Positions 1 through 8,827 of a DNA stretch of 64,000 nt are shown here, piece by piece (the stretch's first letter is position 1; each line of letters opens with the position of its first letter). This DNA is from Psychrobacter sp. bablab_jr014. GTDB taxonomy: Bacteria > Pseudomonadota > Gammaproteobacteria > Pseudomonadales > Moraxellaceae. The notes beneath the pieces were generated by a model. That model did not search any database. It saw nothing but the letters and a program-made list of their open reading frames with translations, and was not told the DNA's origin. Made by a program: the position numbers and the translations under genes. The stretch covers positions 1-64,000 of the forward strand of contig NZ_JACDXT010000048.1 in NCBI RefSeq assembly GCF_016464015.1, written 5' to 3'.

Positions 1-232
1 GACTATTTTTTAGGCGATTCGAGGTTAAAAATAATAAGTTTAGTCATTCTAAGCGTTTATTTTTAACGATGAAGCGGCAAAAAAGAGTCCTGTCCCTGCG
101 GGCTGATGCTAAAATTGCCCCATACTGCGTTGCAAATCTCGTTAAGGCATCTGCATTATCGTCGCTTTGCGCCTTGTCTGGAACAATTTTAGCGATCAGC
201 AGTGCCTATTTGCGAATGTTCAACACGCCCTA
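1..232. repeat. Repeat-like intergenic element with nested inverted repeats, left end probably outside the window
   Basis: Non-coding stretch with two imperfectly nested inverted repeats: TTAAAAATAA (about 25-34) against TTATTTTTAA (about 58-67), and GCTGATGCTAAAATTG (about 101-116) against CAATTTTAGCGATCAGC (about 184-200). Its right end, read on the minus strand from 232, is TAGGGCGTGTTGAAC. The first ten bases are the same as the terminus of the 175-bp repeat found elsewhere in this window, so it may be a second family using the same ends. The left boundary cannot be placed. That it is a dispersed repeat is inferred, because only one copy is visible here. Bases 233-362 hold no gene, only the leader of phhB. 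Confidence 0.4.
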
Positions 233-362
233 ATAAGCCATCATTCTATCTATGCTGTGCATTTCTGTAGACCAAACAAAAGGATATCTCGCCACCTACC
301 ATCTAATTTTTCAACCCCCTCTTATGGTCATCATCCATCATAATTAAAAAAAGGAATCCATT

Positions 363-671
363 ATGAGTAGCTTATCGGATAAACAAGTAGACTTGCAGCT
401 AGAAGATTTGGCAGGCTGGCAGCGTGATGGCAATAGTATCGTTAAGACTTACCATTTTAGCGACTTTATTGAAGCCATCAGCTTTATGACCCAAGCCGCG
501 TTTTATGCTGAGGCGCTAGAGCACCATCCAGAATGGCGCAATGTCTATAATGTGGTCGAAGTACGCTTAATGACGCACGATACAGGCGGCATCACCAGCC
601 ATGACATTCGCCTTGCCAAACGCATGGAGTACATTATCAGCTCACGCAATAAAGAAACGACTGCAGGTTAA
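363..671 (+). CDS. phhB: Pterin-4a-carbinolamine dehydratase
   Basis: Predicted to dehydrate 4a-hydroxytetrahydropterin to quinonoid dihydropterin, recycling the pterin cofactor of aromatic amino acid hydroxylases in the cytoplasm. The 102-residue length is normal for the family. The signature block is clear: [20 protein letters not shown] (residues about 50-69) contains the conserved HHPEW pair of histidines, followed by THDTGGIT and a terminal helix DIRLAKRME. The start is supported by AAGGAAT eight bases upstream. No phenylalanine hydroxylase gene lies nearby, so its partner is not known from this window. It is followed by a strong hairpin terminator and appears monocistronic. Confidence 0.93.
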   Translation: MSSLSDKQVDLQLEDLAGWQRDGNSIVKTYHFSDFIEAISFMTQAAFYAEALEHHPEWRNVYNVVEVRLMTHDTGGITSHDIRLAKRMEYIISSRNKETTAG

Positions 672-690
672 TTTTTACTGATTTAAAAAT

Positions 691-717
691 AAAAAAACGT
701 CCTAGGACGTTTTTTTA
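691..717 (+). terminator. Rho-independent terminator after phhB
   Basis: Perfect palindrome AAAAAACGTCCTAGGACGTTTTTT directly after phhB, with A- and T-runs on both sides, so it can work in both directions. It also lies downstream of the minus-strand DUF1328 gene (774-929). Confidence 0.85.
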
Positions 718-773
718 TTGCGCTTTATCCACTTGGTGGACGAAATTGAGTGTTTGACTCAATAGCATAGTGC

Positions 774-929
774 TTACATTTTGCGGCTAACGAAAGCCAC
801 GATAAACAAAATGACAGCAACGGCTAGGAAGATATAAGCAAGGTTGGCTGACAAGCCAGCGACGCCACCGAATCCTAGTAAACTGGCAATAAGCGCAATC
901 ACAGCGAAGATAATGGCCCAGCGAAACAT
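774..929 (-). CDS. DUF1328 family small membrane protein (YtjA-like)
   Basis: A 51-residue protein, [20 protein letters not shown] at its start, then [20 protein letters not shown] and a C-terminal [11 protein letters not shown]. The two hydrophobic helices separated by a glycine-rich turn, and the opening MFRWAIIF, match the DUF1328/YtjA family of inner-membrane peptides, which are often stress-induced. Their function is not known. The start codon at 929 has AAGGAG at a good distance. It is transcribed alone and converges with phhB across the shared terminator at 691-717. It is short enough to be missed by automatic calling, but family resemblance and ribosome binding site make it convincing. 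Confidence 0.88.
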   Translation of the reverse strand: MFRWAIIFAVIALIASLLGFGGVAGLSANLAYIFLAVAVILFIVAFVSRKM

Positions 930-1295
930 AGTTATTCTCCTTAATTACAGGTCAGTGGATATTTTTGTCCGTTGTCATCACTGACCGTATCGTTATTTTT
1001 GGTGTTATATTGTGAATGCTATGACATTTTTTTAGGAAATGCTTAATAACATTCGTTTTTTTCGTTTTGCTTTATGATTATAGCGTAGCAATATTTCTTT
1101 TAAAAACAACGTTCCTTTTGGTAAATATCTCCCTACCTTATGTAATCTATGTAGTGCTATTGACAGCATTATCACCAGTTTTGTGACTGCACTCTATCGC
1201 TGTTTATGTACGTTGTGCTAGTCCTGCTATACTGCTTTTATATATACAGTCTTTTGATAATCCGTATTTTGATAACAACGACAAAGAGGCGTGTC
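930..1295. other. Intergenic region between divergent genes, AT-rich
   Basis: 366 bases between the DUF1328 gene (minus) and the reductase gene (plus). It must hold both promoters. The only specific match seen is an extended -10 box for the plus-strand gene at about 1225-1233. No gene, RNA or repeat was recognised. Confidence 0.6.
1225..1233 (+). promoter_or_regulatory. Candidate extended -10 promoter of the reductase gene
   Basis: TGCTATACT (TG-n-TATACT) lies about 60 bases before the chosen ATG at 1296. It lies inside the longer reading frame that opens at 1206, which is an argument for the downstream start. No good -35 is seen, consistent with an extended -10 promoter. Confidence 0.4.
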
Positions 1296-2582
1296 ATGAC
1301 ACCAGCATCCACTTCATCTGAATTAAGCTCATCTACTGCGCATGCAAGCGATATCACAAAGCGTCCTTATGACATCGTTCTGTACGGCGCAACCAGCTTT
1401 GTTGGACAAATTACGGCGCGTTACTTGGCGGATTTTTTGAGCGCGCAGACAGATTCGACACGGCGCTTTGCGATTGCAGGTCGTGATAAAGCCAAATTAA
1501 AAAAGCTGCAAGACACATTAGCAACGCCAGCAGATATCGTGATCGCTGATAGTGAAGATAAGCAGTCACTTGATGAGATGACGCAGCAAACGCGGTTGAT
1601 TATCTCAACCGTTGGCCCTTATTTGCGTTATGGCGCGCCGCTGGTAGCAGCATGCGCAAAACACGGCACCGACTATATTGACCTGACAGGTGAGACGCTA
1701 TTTATTAAAGACATGATGGATGCGCATGGTGATACTGCCAAAAAAAGCGGCGCGCGTATCGTCCATTGCTGCGGCTTTGATTCTATCCCTTCTGATTTGG
1801 GGGTGTATTTTACCCAAGCGTGTGCCGAAAAGATATTTGGTCAGGTGTGTCAGCAAGTCCAAATGCGCGTGGTCAAAGCCAAAGGCGGACTCTCAGGCGG
1901 GACGATTGCTTCAATGACCGACCTATTCGCCGAAGCCAGCAAAGATCCAAAACGCCGTCGTCAGCTTGGCAACCCTTATTTGCTCAATAGCGACAACAAC
2001 CCACCGAATGTCAAACAAGTCAACATTACCAAACCGCGCTATGACCACGAGCATGAGCATTGGGTCGCGCCTTTTGTAATGGCGAGTATCAACACTCGCG
2101 TGGTGCATCGCAGCAATCAACTACAAGACTATGCCTACGGTCGCGACTTTTTGTATGATGAGGCCACATGGATGGCAGATGGTATCAAAGGACAGTTACA
2201 AAGCTACGGTATGAGTGCAGGGCTGCTTGGTCTGACCACGGCACTTAGCTTTGAGCGCAGTCGTAACTTTTTGACGCAGCATATATTGCCCAAGTCAGGC
2301 AGCGGCCCATCAAAGGAAGAACAAGAAGCGGGTCATTATACGTTGCGCTTTTTTGGGCAGATGAGTACAGGTGAAACACTGACGACTGAAGTCACAGGGG
2401 ACAAAGATCCTGGTTATGGCAGCACGTCACGTATGCTCGCGCAATCTGCCTTATGTCTGCTGGATATGTCTCAATCCAGCGTGGGCGGCGGATTTTGGAC
2501 ACCTGCCACCGCCATGGGTGATGCATTAATTGAGCGCTTAGAGGCACACGCAGGGCTAACTTTCAGTCAGCTTAAGCCTTAG
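1296..2582 (+). CDS. Saccharopine dehydrogenase family NAD(P)-binding protein (enoyl-reductase-like)
   Basis: A 428-residue protein with an N-terminal Rossmann motif in DIVLYGATSFVGQITARYLA, then RFAIAGRDKAKLKKL, and the ISTVGPYLRYGAPLVAACA and DYIDLTGE blocks typical of the saccharopine-dehydrogenase-like family. The closest known group is the trans-acting enoyl reductase type (mycobacterial Rv2953-like), where related enzymes reduce lipid intermediates. In gammaproteobacteria the substrate is unknown. The HCCGFDSIPSDLGVYF block (about residue 160) is also characteristic. The reading frame extends upstream to 1206, but the added residues are hydrophobic and unlike the family. ATG 1296 has AGAGG upstream and follows a candidate promoter. 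No neighbour suggests a pathway. Confidence 0.8.
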   Translation: MTPASTSSELSSSTAHASDITKRPYDIVLYGATSFVGQITARYLADFLSAQTDSTRRFAIAGRDKAKLKKLQDTLATPADIVIADSEDKQSLDEMTQQTRLIISTVGPYLRYGAPLVAACAKHGTDYIDLTGETLFIKDMMDAHGDTAKKSGARIVHCCGFDSIPSDLGVYFTQACAEKIFGQVCQQVQMRVVKAKGGLSGGTIASMTDLFAEASKDPKRRRQLGNPYLLNSDNNPPNVKQVNITKPRYDHEHEHWVAPFVMASINTRVVHRSNQLQDYAYGRDFLYDEATWMADGIKGQLQSYGMSAGLLGLTTALSFERSRNFLTQHILPKSGSGPSKEEQEAGHYTLRFFGQMSTGETLTTEVTGDKDPGYGSTSRMLAQSALCLLDMSQSSVGGGFWTPATAMGDALIERLEAHAGLTFSQLKP

Positions 2583-2957
2583 CTTAGCATTGAATAAAGA
2601 TTGACTCAAAACACTAACGCACTGTAAATAAACCATATTGGCTCATGTTTGTGTTTTATTATGTGCGTTATTCTGTCTGTAATTTTTGTTAATGATTATA
2701 TTAATTGTAAATTAAATATATTATTTAGCTGAATTAAATTACTTATATATCATAATCTTAAGAAAATATGCTTGTAATATTAAGACAAAATAAAGAATAT
2801 TAGTGACCAAAGGTATTTTTCTTATTGAGACGCTTGTTTACCAAGTGATAACAGAGTATGGCGTCACCCTTACACAGATAGACAAAAGCGTGACGCTGGT
2901 CAAGCTTTCACTACTGAAACGCGCATATCGGTGCTGTTAGGCTGTTCGTGGTTAAAT

Positions 2958-2985
2958 TTGACACGCTATGCGTATGCCTGATAAT
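2958..2985 (+). promoter_or_regulatory. Sigma-70 type promoter for the 3071 gene
   Basis: TTGACA at 2958-2963 and GATAAT at 2980-2985 with a 16-base spacer. This predicts a start of transcription near 2992 and a leader of about 80 bases ending in CAGGAGG before the ATG at 3071. Confidence 0.6.
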
Positions 2986-3021
2986 TTTTCTTAAACCATT
3001 ATTTTTACTGGAAAAATTATC
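2980..3021 (+). promoter_or_regulatory. Perfect 11-bp inverted repeat overlapping the -10 box
   Basis: GATAATTTTTC (2980-2990) and GAAAAATTATC (3011-3021) are exact inverse copies 20 bases apart. The left arm contains the -10 hexamer. It could be a DNA operator for a dimeric regulator, or a hairpin that involves the start of the transcript. Which of these applies is not visible from sequence. Confidence 0.45.
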
Positions 3022-3070
3022 TTATAAGCATGCGTAGCAGCTTTCGTAAAACAGTTCAGGAGGATTTATC

Positions 3071-3799
3071 ATGAATCAGCGTATATTACCTTTATCAATG
3101 ATGATTAGTGCCGCTATTGCTATCCCAAGTTTAGCAACTGCTGCACCAGTCAACCAAGCAGCCGTAACTCCAGCAGATATGCGTACTGCTCCAGCGCAAA
3201 ATACACTACAACAGCAAGTCATGGACGAAGATGGCGAGCTGATGGCAACCCAGCCGGGTCGTGTGGACATTGATGGAGATGTGAATGCGGATGCCAATAT
3301 GGCTATGGACGGCGACATGGCTATGGACGGCGACATGGCAATGGACGACGATATGCCTATGGCTGATCCTGCGCAAGCACAGATGGTAACTCAAGCTGAT
3401 GCCCAAGCACGTATGGCTGCCGAAAATCAAGCGATGGCGCAAGCACGTGCACAGCAGCAAATGGCTGCCCAAGCCGATGCACAAACCAGTGTAGCTACCG
3501 AAAATCAAGCAAATGCACAACCGGCAGCAGCTGATCAAGCAGCACAAGCGCGTATAGATGCTGAAAGACAAGCGATGGCACAACAGCAAGCCATAGCGCG
3601 TCGACAAGCCATGACTCAAAATAACGACTCACGCTTGGCAGGTGAAGCACAACAAGGTAACGTCACCCCTGCTGATCAACGCAGCACGCCAGCACCAATT
3701 ACTTTGCAAGAGAAGAAAAAAGACAAGCGCGGTGAGCTGTTAGCCACTCAGCCTGGTGAAGTAGAATTCAACGAAATGCGCCGCTTTTCAGTACGTTAA
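3071..3799 (+). CDS. Exported low-complexity protein with duplicated end modules, function unknown
   Basis: A 242-residue protein with a Sec signal peptide, probably cut after Ala-24/25 (SLATAA/APVNQ). It has no cysteine. Residues 32-68 and 198-233 are copies of one module: VTPADxR(T/S)xPAxxTLQ, then GEL(M/L)ATQPG(R/E)V. Between them lie an acidic Met-Asp repeat with MAMDGD units (about 76-97) and an Ala/Gln/Met-rich segment (about 98-190) likely to be helical or disordered. The N-terminal module is acidic where the C-terminal one is basic (VMDEDGEL against KKKDKRGEL). It is probably periplasmic. It has its own promoter and an excellent ribosome binding site (AGGAGG). No family is recognised. 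It may be a surface, stress or metal-binding protein, but nothing proves this. Confidence 0.75.
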   Translation: MNQRILPLSMMISAAIAIPSLATAAPVNQAAVTPADMRTAPAQNTLQQQVMDEDGELMATQPGRVDIDGDVNADANMAMDGDMAMDGDMAMDDDMPMADPAQAQMVTQADAQARMAAENQAMAQARAQQQMAAQADAQTSVATENQANAQPAAADQAAQARIDAERQAMAQQQAIARRQAMTQNNDSRLAGEAQQGNVTPADQRSTPAPITLQEKKKDKRGELLATQPGEVEFNEMRRFSVR

Positions 3800-3883
3800 T
3801 AATGCGTAGATAACAGTATTAGCTAGATGACAGCATTAACACTGGCAAAGCTAAGAATAAACGCATCGTAAATTAAAACGCAT

Positions 3884-3915
3884 AAAAAAAGGCAGCCCAT
3901 GAGCTGCCTTTTTTG
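3884..3915. terminator. Bidirectional terminator between the exported protein gene and tex
   Basis: AAAAAAAGGCAGC, a six-base loop CCATGA, then GCTGCCTTTTTT. The A-run and T-run let it serve the plus-strand gene ending at 3799 and the minus-strand tex ending at 3947. Confidence 0.85.
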
Positions 3916-3946
3916 TTGTCTGTAAGACGTTAAAACGCTCGGCGCA

Positions 3947-6451
3947 TTATTTGCTTTTGGTCACACCCGCTTCTTGTAGCAATGCGCCAAAAGTGCCGAT
4001 TTTGTTGGCGGCGGGCTTTTGCTCAGCGGCATTGTTGCGTGGCGATTTTGACGCGCCTTGCTCTTTACGCTTACCGCGCTCATTGCTGCTGCGACGTTTG
4101 TTTTGCGTGCCGTCATTATTGCCATTGCTACCACTGTTGCGACGTGGACGCGGCGAGCGCTCGGTTTTGGTAGGTTTGCTTTCGCCTTCAGGCTTCATAC
4201 TAAAGCCGATACGTCCGCGTGCTTCATCAATCGAGATGACACGTACTGAGACAATATCGCCAGGTTTGACGCGGTTCATCGGGTCAGCGACAAAGTCATT
4301 GGCCATCTGCGAGATGTGTACCAAGCCATCTTGGTGCACGCCAACATCGACAAAACAACCAAACGCAGTCACATTGGTAACCACGCCTTCGAGCGTCATG
4401 CCTTCTTGCAAGTCTTTAATGCTGTTCACATCATCGCGGAAGCTGGCGGTTTTAAACTCAGGACGTGGGTCGTGTGCGGGCTTGGCAAGCTCAGTAATGA
4501 TGGCGCGTAAGCTGACATTGCCATCGCTATTTTCAATCGCACTGGGGTCAATGCCATCTAGCGCGGCTTGGTTGCCAAGCACATCTGGTAAGGTTTTATC
4601 CAGTTGCGCAAGCATGCTGTCGACAAGGGCATAGCTCTCAGGATGCACGCCTGTGGCATCCAAAGGATTGTCGCCATCGCGTACGCGTAAAAAGCCTGCC
4701 GCTTGTTCAAAGGTTTTTGCGCCAAAGCGGGGTACACTTTTAAGTGCTTCGCGGCTGGCAAACGCACCATGCGCTTGACGGTAATTGACGATTTGCTGTG
4801 CCACATTGCGGTTTAGACCTGCGATGTGCGCTAGGATAGCAGGACTTGCGGTGTTCACGTCCACGCCAACCGCGTTCACGCTGTCTTGGGTGACTTTATC
4901 AAGACGGTCTGCCAGTTGGTTTTGGTTGACATCATGCTGATATTGTCCAACGCCAATGGCTTTCGGGTCTACCTTCACCAGCTCAGACAAGGGGTCTTGC
5001 AAGCGGCGAGCGATAGAAACCGCGCCACGTACCGACACATCTAGTCCTGCCAACTCATCACTGGCAAGCTCACTGGCAGAGTAGACCGATGCGCCTGATT
5101 CATTGACGATGACAGCAGTTGCTTGAATAGCGCTGTCACTGCTTAGAATCTCTTTGATCATCGCGTCCGTTTCGCGGCTGGCAGTGCCATTACCGATGGC
5201 GATTAAATCGACATTATACGTGGTCAGCAAGTCTTTAATGATCGCTTTGGCTTCTGTCATTTTGTTGTCAGGGGCAAACGGATAGACGGTCGCGACCACA
5301 GGCTTGTCTTCGTTGTCGCTCATCACGTGACCTTGCGCGTTAATCAGCGCCATTTTTACGCCGTGACGGATACCAGGGTCAACGCCAAGAATAACCTTGC
5401 TGCCCGCAGGCGCGCCCATCAGCAGATGCTCAAGGTTGCTTGCAAATACATCAATGGCATCGGCTTCAGCGACGAGACGCTTTTCAGTCAATAGGCGGTG
5501 CTCGATATGCGGACGCCATTTTTCTTTCCATAAGCGGTTGGCAGCGTCCAATAAGAAGGTACGGCGCGCATCAGGCGTGGTGCTGTCGATATTAAAATGC
5601 TGGGTAATACGCTCGATAAACGGCGCATCTTCGCCCTCAATTTTGAGTGCCAAGACGTTTTCTTGACGACCGCGCAGCATGGCGAGCAGACGATGATTAG
5701 GCAGTTTGGCAAGGCTTTCGCTGTGCTCAAAGTAGTCTTTGAACTTTTCGCCGACTTCGCGTTTTTCATCACTGGCGACACTTGAGACGATACGCGCGGT
5801 TTTGGCAAAGCTGGTGCGCAAGGTATCGAGCAGCTCTAGCGCCTGCGTCCATTCATCAATGATGATGGCTTCTGCACCCGCCAGCTGTTTGTCCGCATCG
5901 CTAAAGTCCACCTCAATCACATTGCCGCTGTCATCGACAATCTCGGCAGGCAACTGATAATCAGCAAGCGCATCGGTTGGGGTGATGGCTTGGTTTTGCA
6001 GTGCCTCTGCGACCACTTGTAAGCCAGCGGCGCGGGCTTTGGCAGCCAATGAGCGGCGGCGCGGGCGGTATGGCAGATAGATATCTTCAAGCTCAAGCTT
6101 GGATTCAGCATTGTCGATACGGTCTTGCAAGGCGTCAGTCAGATTGCCTTGGGCACGCAGCAACTCGGTGATTTTGGCGCGGCGTACGGCCATATCACGC
6201 TCATACACCAGTGCTTTTTCGAGCGCACGCAGCTGCGTATCATCCAGATTTTGGGTCTTTTCTTTACGATAACGCGCAATAAAAGGCACGGTTGCGCCTT
6301 CGTCATACATTTGGACAAACGCATCAACTTGAGCAGTCTTAATGCCAAGCGCGCGAGCCAATTTATTATGAATATTCGCGTGTGTGGTTGCATCTAAACC
6401 CTGCGTTGCGGCTTGGGCTTCTGAAGGCTGTTGGGTATCAGTGCTACTCAT
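3947..6451 (-). CDS. tex: Tex family transcription accessory protein (S1 RNA-binding)
   Basis: 834 residues. The Tex architecture is visible in order: N-terminal helical domain with VPFIARYRKEKT, a YqgF/RuvC-like fold domain beginning at ILGVDPGIRHGVKMALI, a helix-hairpin-helix pair (VNTASPAILAHIAGLNRNVAQQIVNYR region) and a C-terminal S1 domain (GVVTNVTAFGCFVDVGVHQD..LVHISQM). It ends in a basic, Gly/Asn/Arg-rich tail of about 75 residues, longer than in most Tex proteins. Tex binds nucleic acid and influences transcription and virulence gene expression; its biochemical role is not settled. The frame opens at 6529, but the first 26 residues are unlike the family, so ATG 6451 is chosen although no strong ribosome binding site is seen. 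Divergent from the ompR-like gene. Confidence 0.93.
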   Translation of the reverse strand: MSSTDTQQPSEAQAATQGLDATTHANIHNKLARALGIKTAQVDAFVQMYDEGATVPFIARYRKEKTQNLDDTQLRALEKALVYERDMAVRRAKITELLRAQGNLTDALQDRIDNAESKLELEDIYLPYRPRRRSLAAKARAAGLQVVAEALQNQAITPTDALADYQLPAEIVDDSGNVIEVDFSDADKQLAGAEAIIIDEWTQALELLDTLRTSFAKTARIVSSVASDEKREVGEKFKDYFEHSESLAKLPNHRLLAMLRGRQENVLALKIEGEDAPFIERITQHFNIDSTTPDARRTFLLDAANRLWKEKWRPHIEHRLLTEKRLVAEADAIDVFASNLEHLLMGAPAGSKVILGVDPGIRHGVKMALINAQGHVMSDNEDKPVVATVYPFAPDNKMTEAKAIIKDLLTTYNVDLIAIGNGTASRETDAMIKEILSSDSAIQATAVIVNESGASVYSASELASDELAGLDVSVRGAVSIARRLQDPLSELVKVDPKAIGVGQYQHDVNQNQLADRLDKVTQDSVNAVGVDVNTASPAILAHIAGLNRNVAQQIVNYRQAHGAFASREALKSVPRFGAKTFEQAAGFLRVRDGDNPLDATGVHPESYALVDSMLAQLDKTLPDVLGNQAALDGIDPSAIENSDGNVSLRAIITELAKPAHDPRPEFKTASFRDDVNSIKDLQEGMTLEGVVTNVTAFGCFVDVGVHQDGLVHISQMANDFVADPMNRVKPGDIVSVRVISIDEARGRIGFSMKPEGESKPTKTERSPRPRRNSGSNGNNDGTQNKRRSSNERGKRKEQGASKSPRNNAAEQKPAANKIGTFGALLQEAGVTKSK

Positions 6452-6774
6452 ATCCGTATCAATCGCTTTAAAATGTAGTTTCGCATTATAACAAAAGCTG
6501 CATGAATAAAAATCCTTTTTATACGCCAATGATTTTATACAGCTTTTTGGCTAAACAATGCGTTTGATGACTGATTTGACAAGGGTTTTAAACAAACCCA
6601 TACAGCAATTGTGTATGCAGGTGATGCAATTAATGATGCAATCTTATACACTAAAGGTAAGGGGTTATATTTTTGTGTTGATTTGCTTTGACCATGCTTG
6701 GTTTTACCATAACCATTACACCAAACCAAGGCGTAACCTTGAACAATAATAACGCTTATTAAAGGACTGTTTTC

Positions 6775-7527
6775 ATGACTGATAATACCGATACTATGAC
6801 GCAGCGTATTTTGGTGGTTGATGACGATGCCCGTTTACGCTCCCTATTGCAGCGTTTTTTAGAAGATGATGGCTTTGTGGTGCGCACCGCGCATGACGCC
6901 AGCCAAATGGACAAACTGATTCAACGCGAGCTGTTTTCTTTAATTGTGCTTGATTTGATGTTGCCTGGCGAAGATGGTATCAGTATCTGTAAACGTCTGC
7001 GTGAAGACAACGGCGACATTCCTATCATTATGTTGACCGCAAAAGGTGGCGATGCTGACCGTATCGCAGGTCTTGAAGCAGGCGCGGACGATTATCTGCC
7101 TAAGCCCTTTAACCCAAAAGAGCTGTTGGCACGTATTAAAGCCGTACTGCGCCGCCAAAACCGCGAGTTGCCAGGCGCACCAAGCTACCAGTTAGAAGTG
7201 GTGGAGTTTGGTCCATGGACGTTAGATTTGTCTACGCGTACCCTAAAGCGCGATGGCAACGTGGTAACCTTGACCACAGGTGAGTTTTCGGTACTAAAAG
7301 CACTCGTGCAGCACCCACGCGAGCCATTGACCCGCGATAAGCTGATGAACCTCGCTCGCGGACGCGAATGGGGGGCGATGGAGCGCTCTATTGATGTGCA
7401 AGTTTCACGCTTGCGCCGCTTGATTGAGGACAATCCATCACAAGCGCGCTATATCCAGACTGTATGGGGTGTGGGCTATGTGTTTGTGCCTGACGAGACT
7501 GAGGTAGAGGCTACCCCTGCGTCATAA
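6775..7527 (+). CDS. ompR: OmpR family response regulator
   Basis: 250 residues. Receiver domain about 10-125: the acidic pair in ILVVDDDARLR, phosphoacceptor Asp-60 in LIVLDLMLPGEDG, the Thr in IIMLTAKG and Lys in DDYLPKPFNPKEL. It is followed by a winged-helix DNA-binding domain of OmpR type (about 150-240, ending SRLRRLIEDNPSQARYIQTVWGVGYVFVP). The NPKELLARIKAVLRR linker and GVGYVFVPD end resemble OmpR itself. A good ribosome binding site AAAGGA precedes ATG 6775. No sensor kinase is adjacent: the downstream gene is a CobW GTPase. If this is OmpR, its EnvZ partner is encoded elsewhere. Confidence 0.87.
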   Translation: MTDNTDTMTQRILVVDDDARLRSLLQRFLEDDGFVVRTAHDASQMDKLIQRELFSLIVLDLMLPGEDGISICKRLREDNGDIPIIMLTAKGGDADRIAGLEAGADDYLPKPFNPKELLARIKAVLRRQNRELPGAPSYQLEVVEFGPWTLDLSTRTLKRDGNVVTLTTGEFSVLKALVQHPREPLTRDKLMNLARGREWGAMERSIDVQVSRLRRLIEDNPSQARYIQTVWGVGYVFVPDETEVEATPAS

Positions 7528-7660
7528 TGAATGATACGAAAGCTCACTTTTAAACGACAGGCGGCGCAGTGATGTGCCGCTTGTGTGTTTTACCACCGCT
7601 ATCTTTTATACTGCCGCTCGGCAATGTCGCCTATTCGCCAATAAAAAAGACCTTTTCGTT

Positions 7661-8782
7661 ATGCGCTCTTCTCCTTCTATACACAATGTTCCTTGCACAT
7701 TAGTCACTGGCTTTCTAGGCGCAGGGAAAACCACGCTTATCAAGCGTTTGCTTGCTACTAAAGTGCCTGATGCGCGCTGGGCGCTGTTAATCAATGAGTT
7801 TGGGCGCATTGGTATTGATGGGGCGCTGGTCGATAGCGCAGCGGCAGATAAGGCAGTTGCCATTCGTGAGGTCAGCGGCGGCTGTATTTGCTGCACCAGC
7901 CAGCTACCGCTGCAAATTGCCATTATGCGTCTGCTTGCTGAGCATCGTCCTGATCGCTTGTTGATTGAGCCGACAGGACTGGCGCACCCAAAAGTATTGA
8001 CCCAGCAGTTAAGTGAGCCGCATTGGCAACATACCCTATCCATGCGTGCCGTGATGACGGTGCTACATGCAGGACAATGGCAGCAGCCAAAATACCGCAA
8101 GCATGACGGCTACTGCGCCCACATCAAAGCCGCGGATGTGGTGCTGGTCAATCGTTATGAAACGCTGGATAATGGCGAACGCGAGGCGCTATCGGCATGG
8201 ATACAAACGCTCAATGCCAATGCGCGGCTGATTTGGGACAGTCATGATGATGCTGAGCAAACGCAGACATCAGCGGTACTGTCAGAGCTGTTAAACTCGC
8301 AAAGCCACTTGATTGGGCAGCAAACACAGCGTCTACAGCGTTTTGGGTTGCAGTCACCGCAGCAAGTCGCGATGAGTACGCCAAAAGCCGAAAACACAGA
8401 TGCCAAGGCGCTGCCCTATCGCTATCACGACATTCAAGAGGGCGTGTTGATTGCAGGTTGGCGCTTGCCAAGCGATTGGCAATTTGACGGCAATGCGTTG
8501 CAAGATTGGCTGCTCGCCCTACCCGATTGGCAGCGCATTAAAGGCGTGGTACATACCAAAACAGGCTGGCAACAGCTGAACTTTACCCCTGACAGCGTAT
8601 CCACACGCACTACCGAGCCGCAAGCGGACAACCGCCTTGAGGTGATATTATCTGTCTCTGTAGATGATAAAAATCAAGAAGATAACGCGCATAAAAAAGC
8701 GCCAAGCCGTGGGGATAACCCTATCGACTGGGCGCCTTATGATACGGCGCTGATGGACTTGGTTTTGCCTAGCCCATCTTAA
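7661..8782 (+). CDS. CobW/COG0523 family GTPase, putative metallochaperone
   Basis: 373 residues. Walker A GFLGAGKTT (17-25), then NEFGRIGID, the metal-binding GGCICCTS motif (73-80, Cys-75, 77 and 78) and a guanine-specificity region around VLVNRYE. A CobW C-terminal domain follows (from about 265: LPYRYHDIQEGVLIAGWRLP). COG0523 GTPases deliver zinc or cobalt to client proteins. No histidine-rich tail is present. The frame opens at 7574, but ATG 7661 places the P-loop at the usual distance from the N-terminus. It lies 133 bases after ompR and converges with the YbiI-like gene. The metal and client are not determinable here. Confidence 0.86.
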   Translation: MRSSPSIHNVPCTLVTGFLGAGKTTLIKRLLATKVPDARWALLINEFGRIGIDGALVDSAAADKAVAIREVSGGCICCTSQLPLQIAIMRLLAEHRPDRLLIEPTGLAHPKVLTQQLSEPHWQHTLSMRAVMTVLHAGQWQQPKYRKHDGYCAHIKAADVVLVNRYETLDNGEREALSAWIQTLNANARLIWDSHDDAEQTQTSAVLSELLNSQSHLIGQQTQRLQRFGLQSPQQVAMSTPKAENTDAKALPYRYHDIQEGVLIAGWRLPSDWQFDGNALQDWLLALPDWQRIKGVVHTKTGWQQLNFTPDSVSTRTTEPQADNRLEVILSVSVDDKNQEDNAHKKAPSRGDNPIDWAPYDTALMDLVLPSPS

Positions 8783-8827
8783 ACGTTAGCTTTACGCCTG
8801 ATGCTACGCTATTCACATTGAACGCTA

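Larger units (their letters stand above)
2583..3070. other. AT-rich intergenic region upstream of the secreted protein gene
   Basis: 488 bases without a credible gene. The first half is very AT-rich. The last 120 bases contain a sigma-70 style promoter and an 11-bp inverted repeat, described separately, that belong to the gene starting at 3071. Confidence 0.6.

Noticed and set aside
3206-3619. Antisense frame over the exported protein gene, rich in Cys/His/Leu
   Set aside because: Composition mirrors the Ala/Gln/Met repeats of the real gene; no start signal or homology.
3951-4634. Long open frame on the plus strand inside tex
   Set aside because: Exact antisense to a well conserved Tex protein, with no ribosome binding site and leucine/serine-rich shadow composition.
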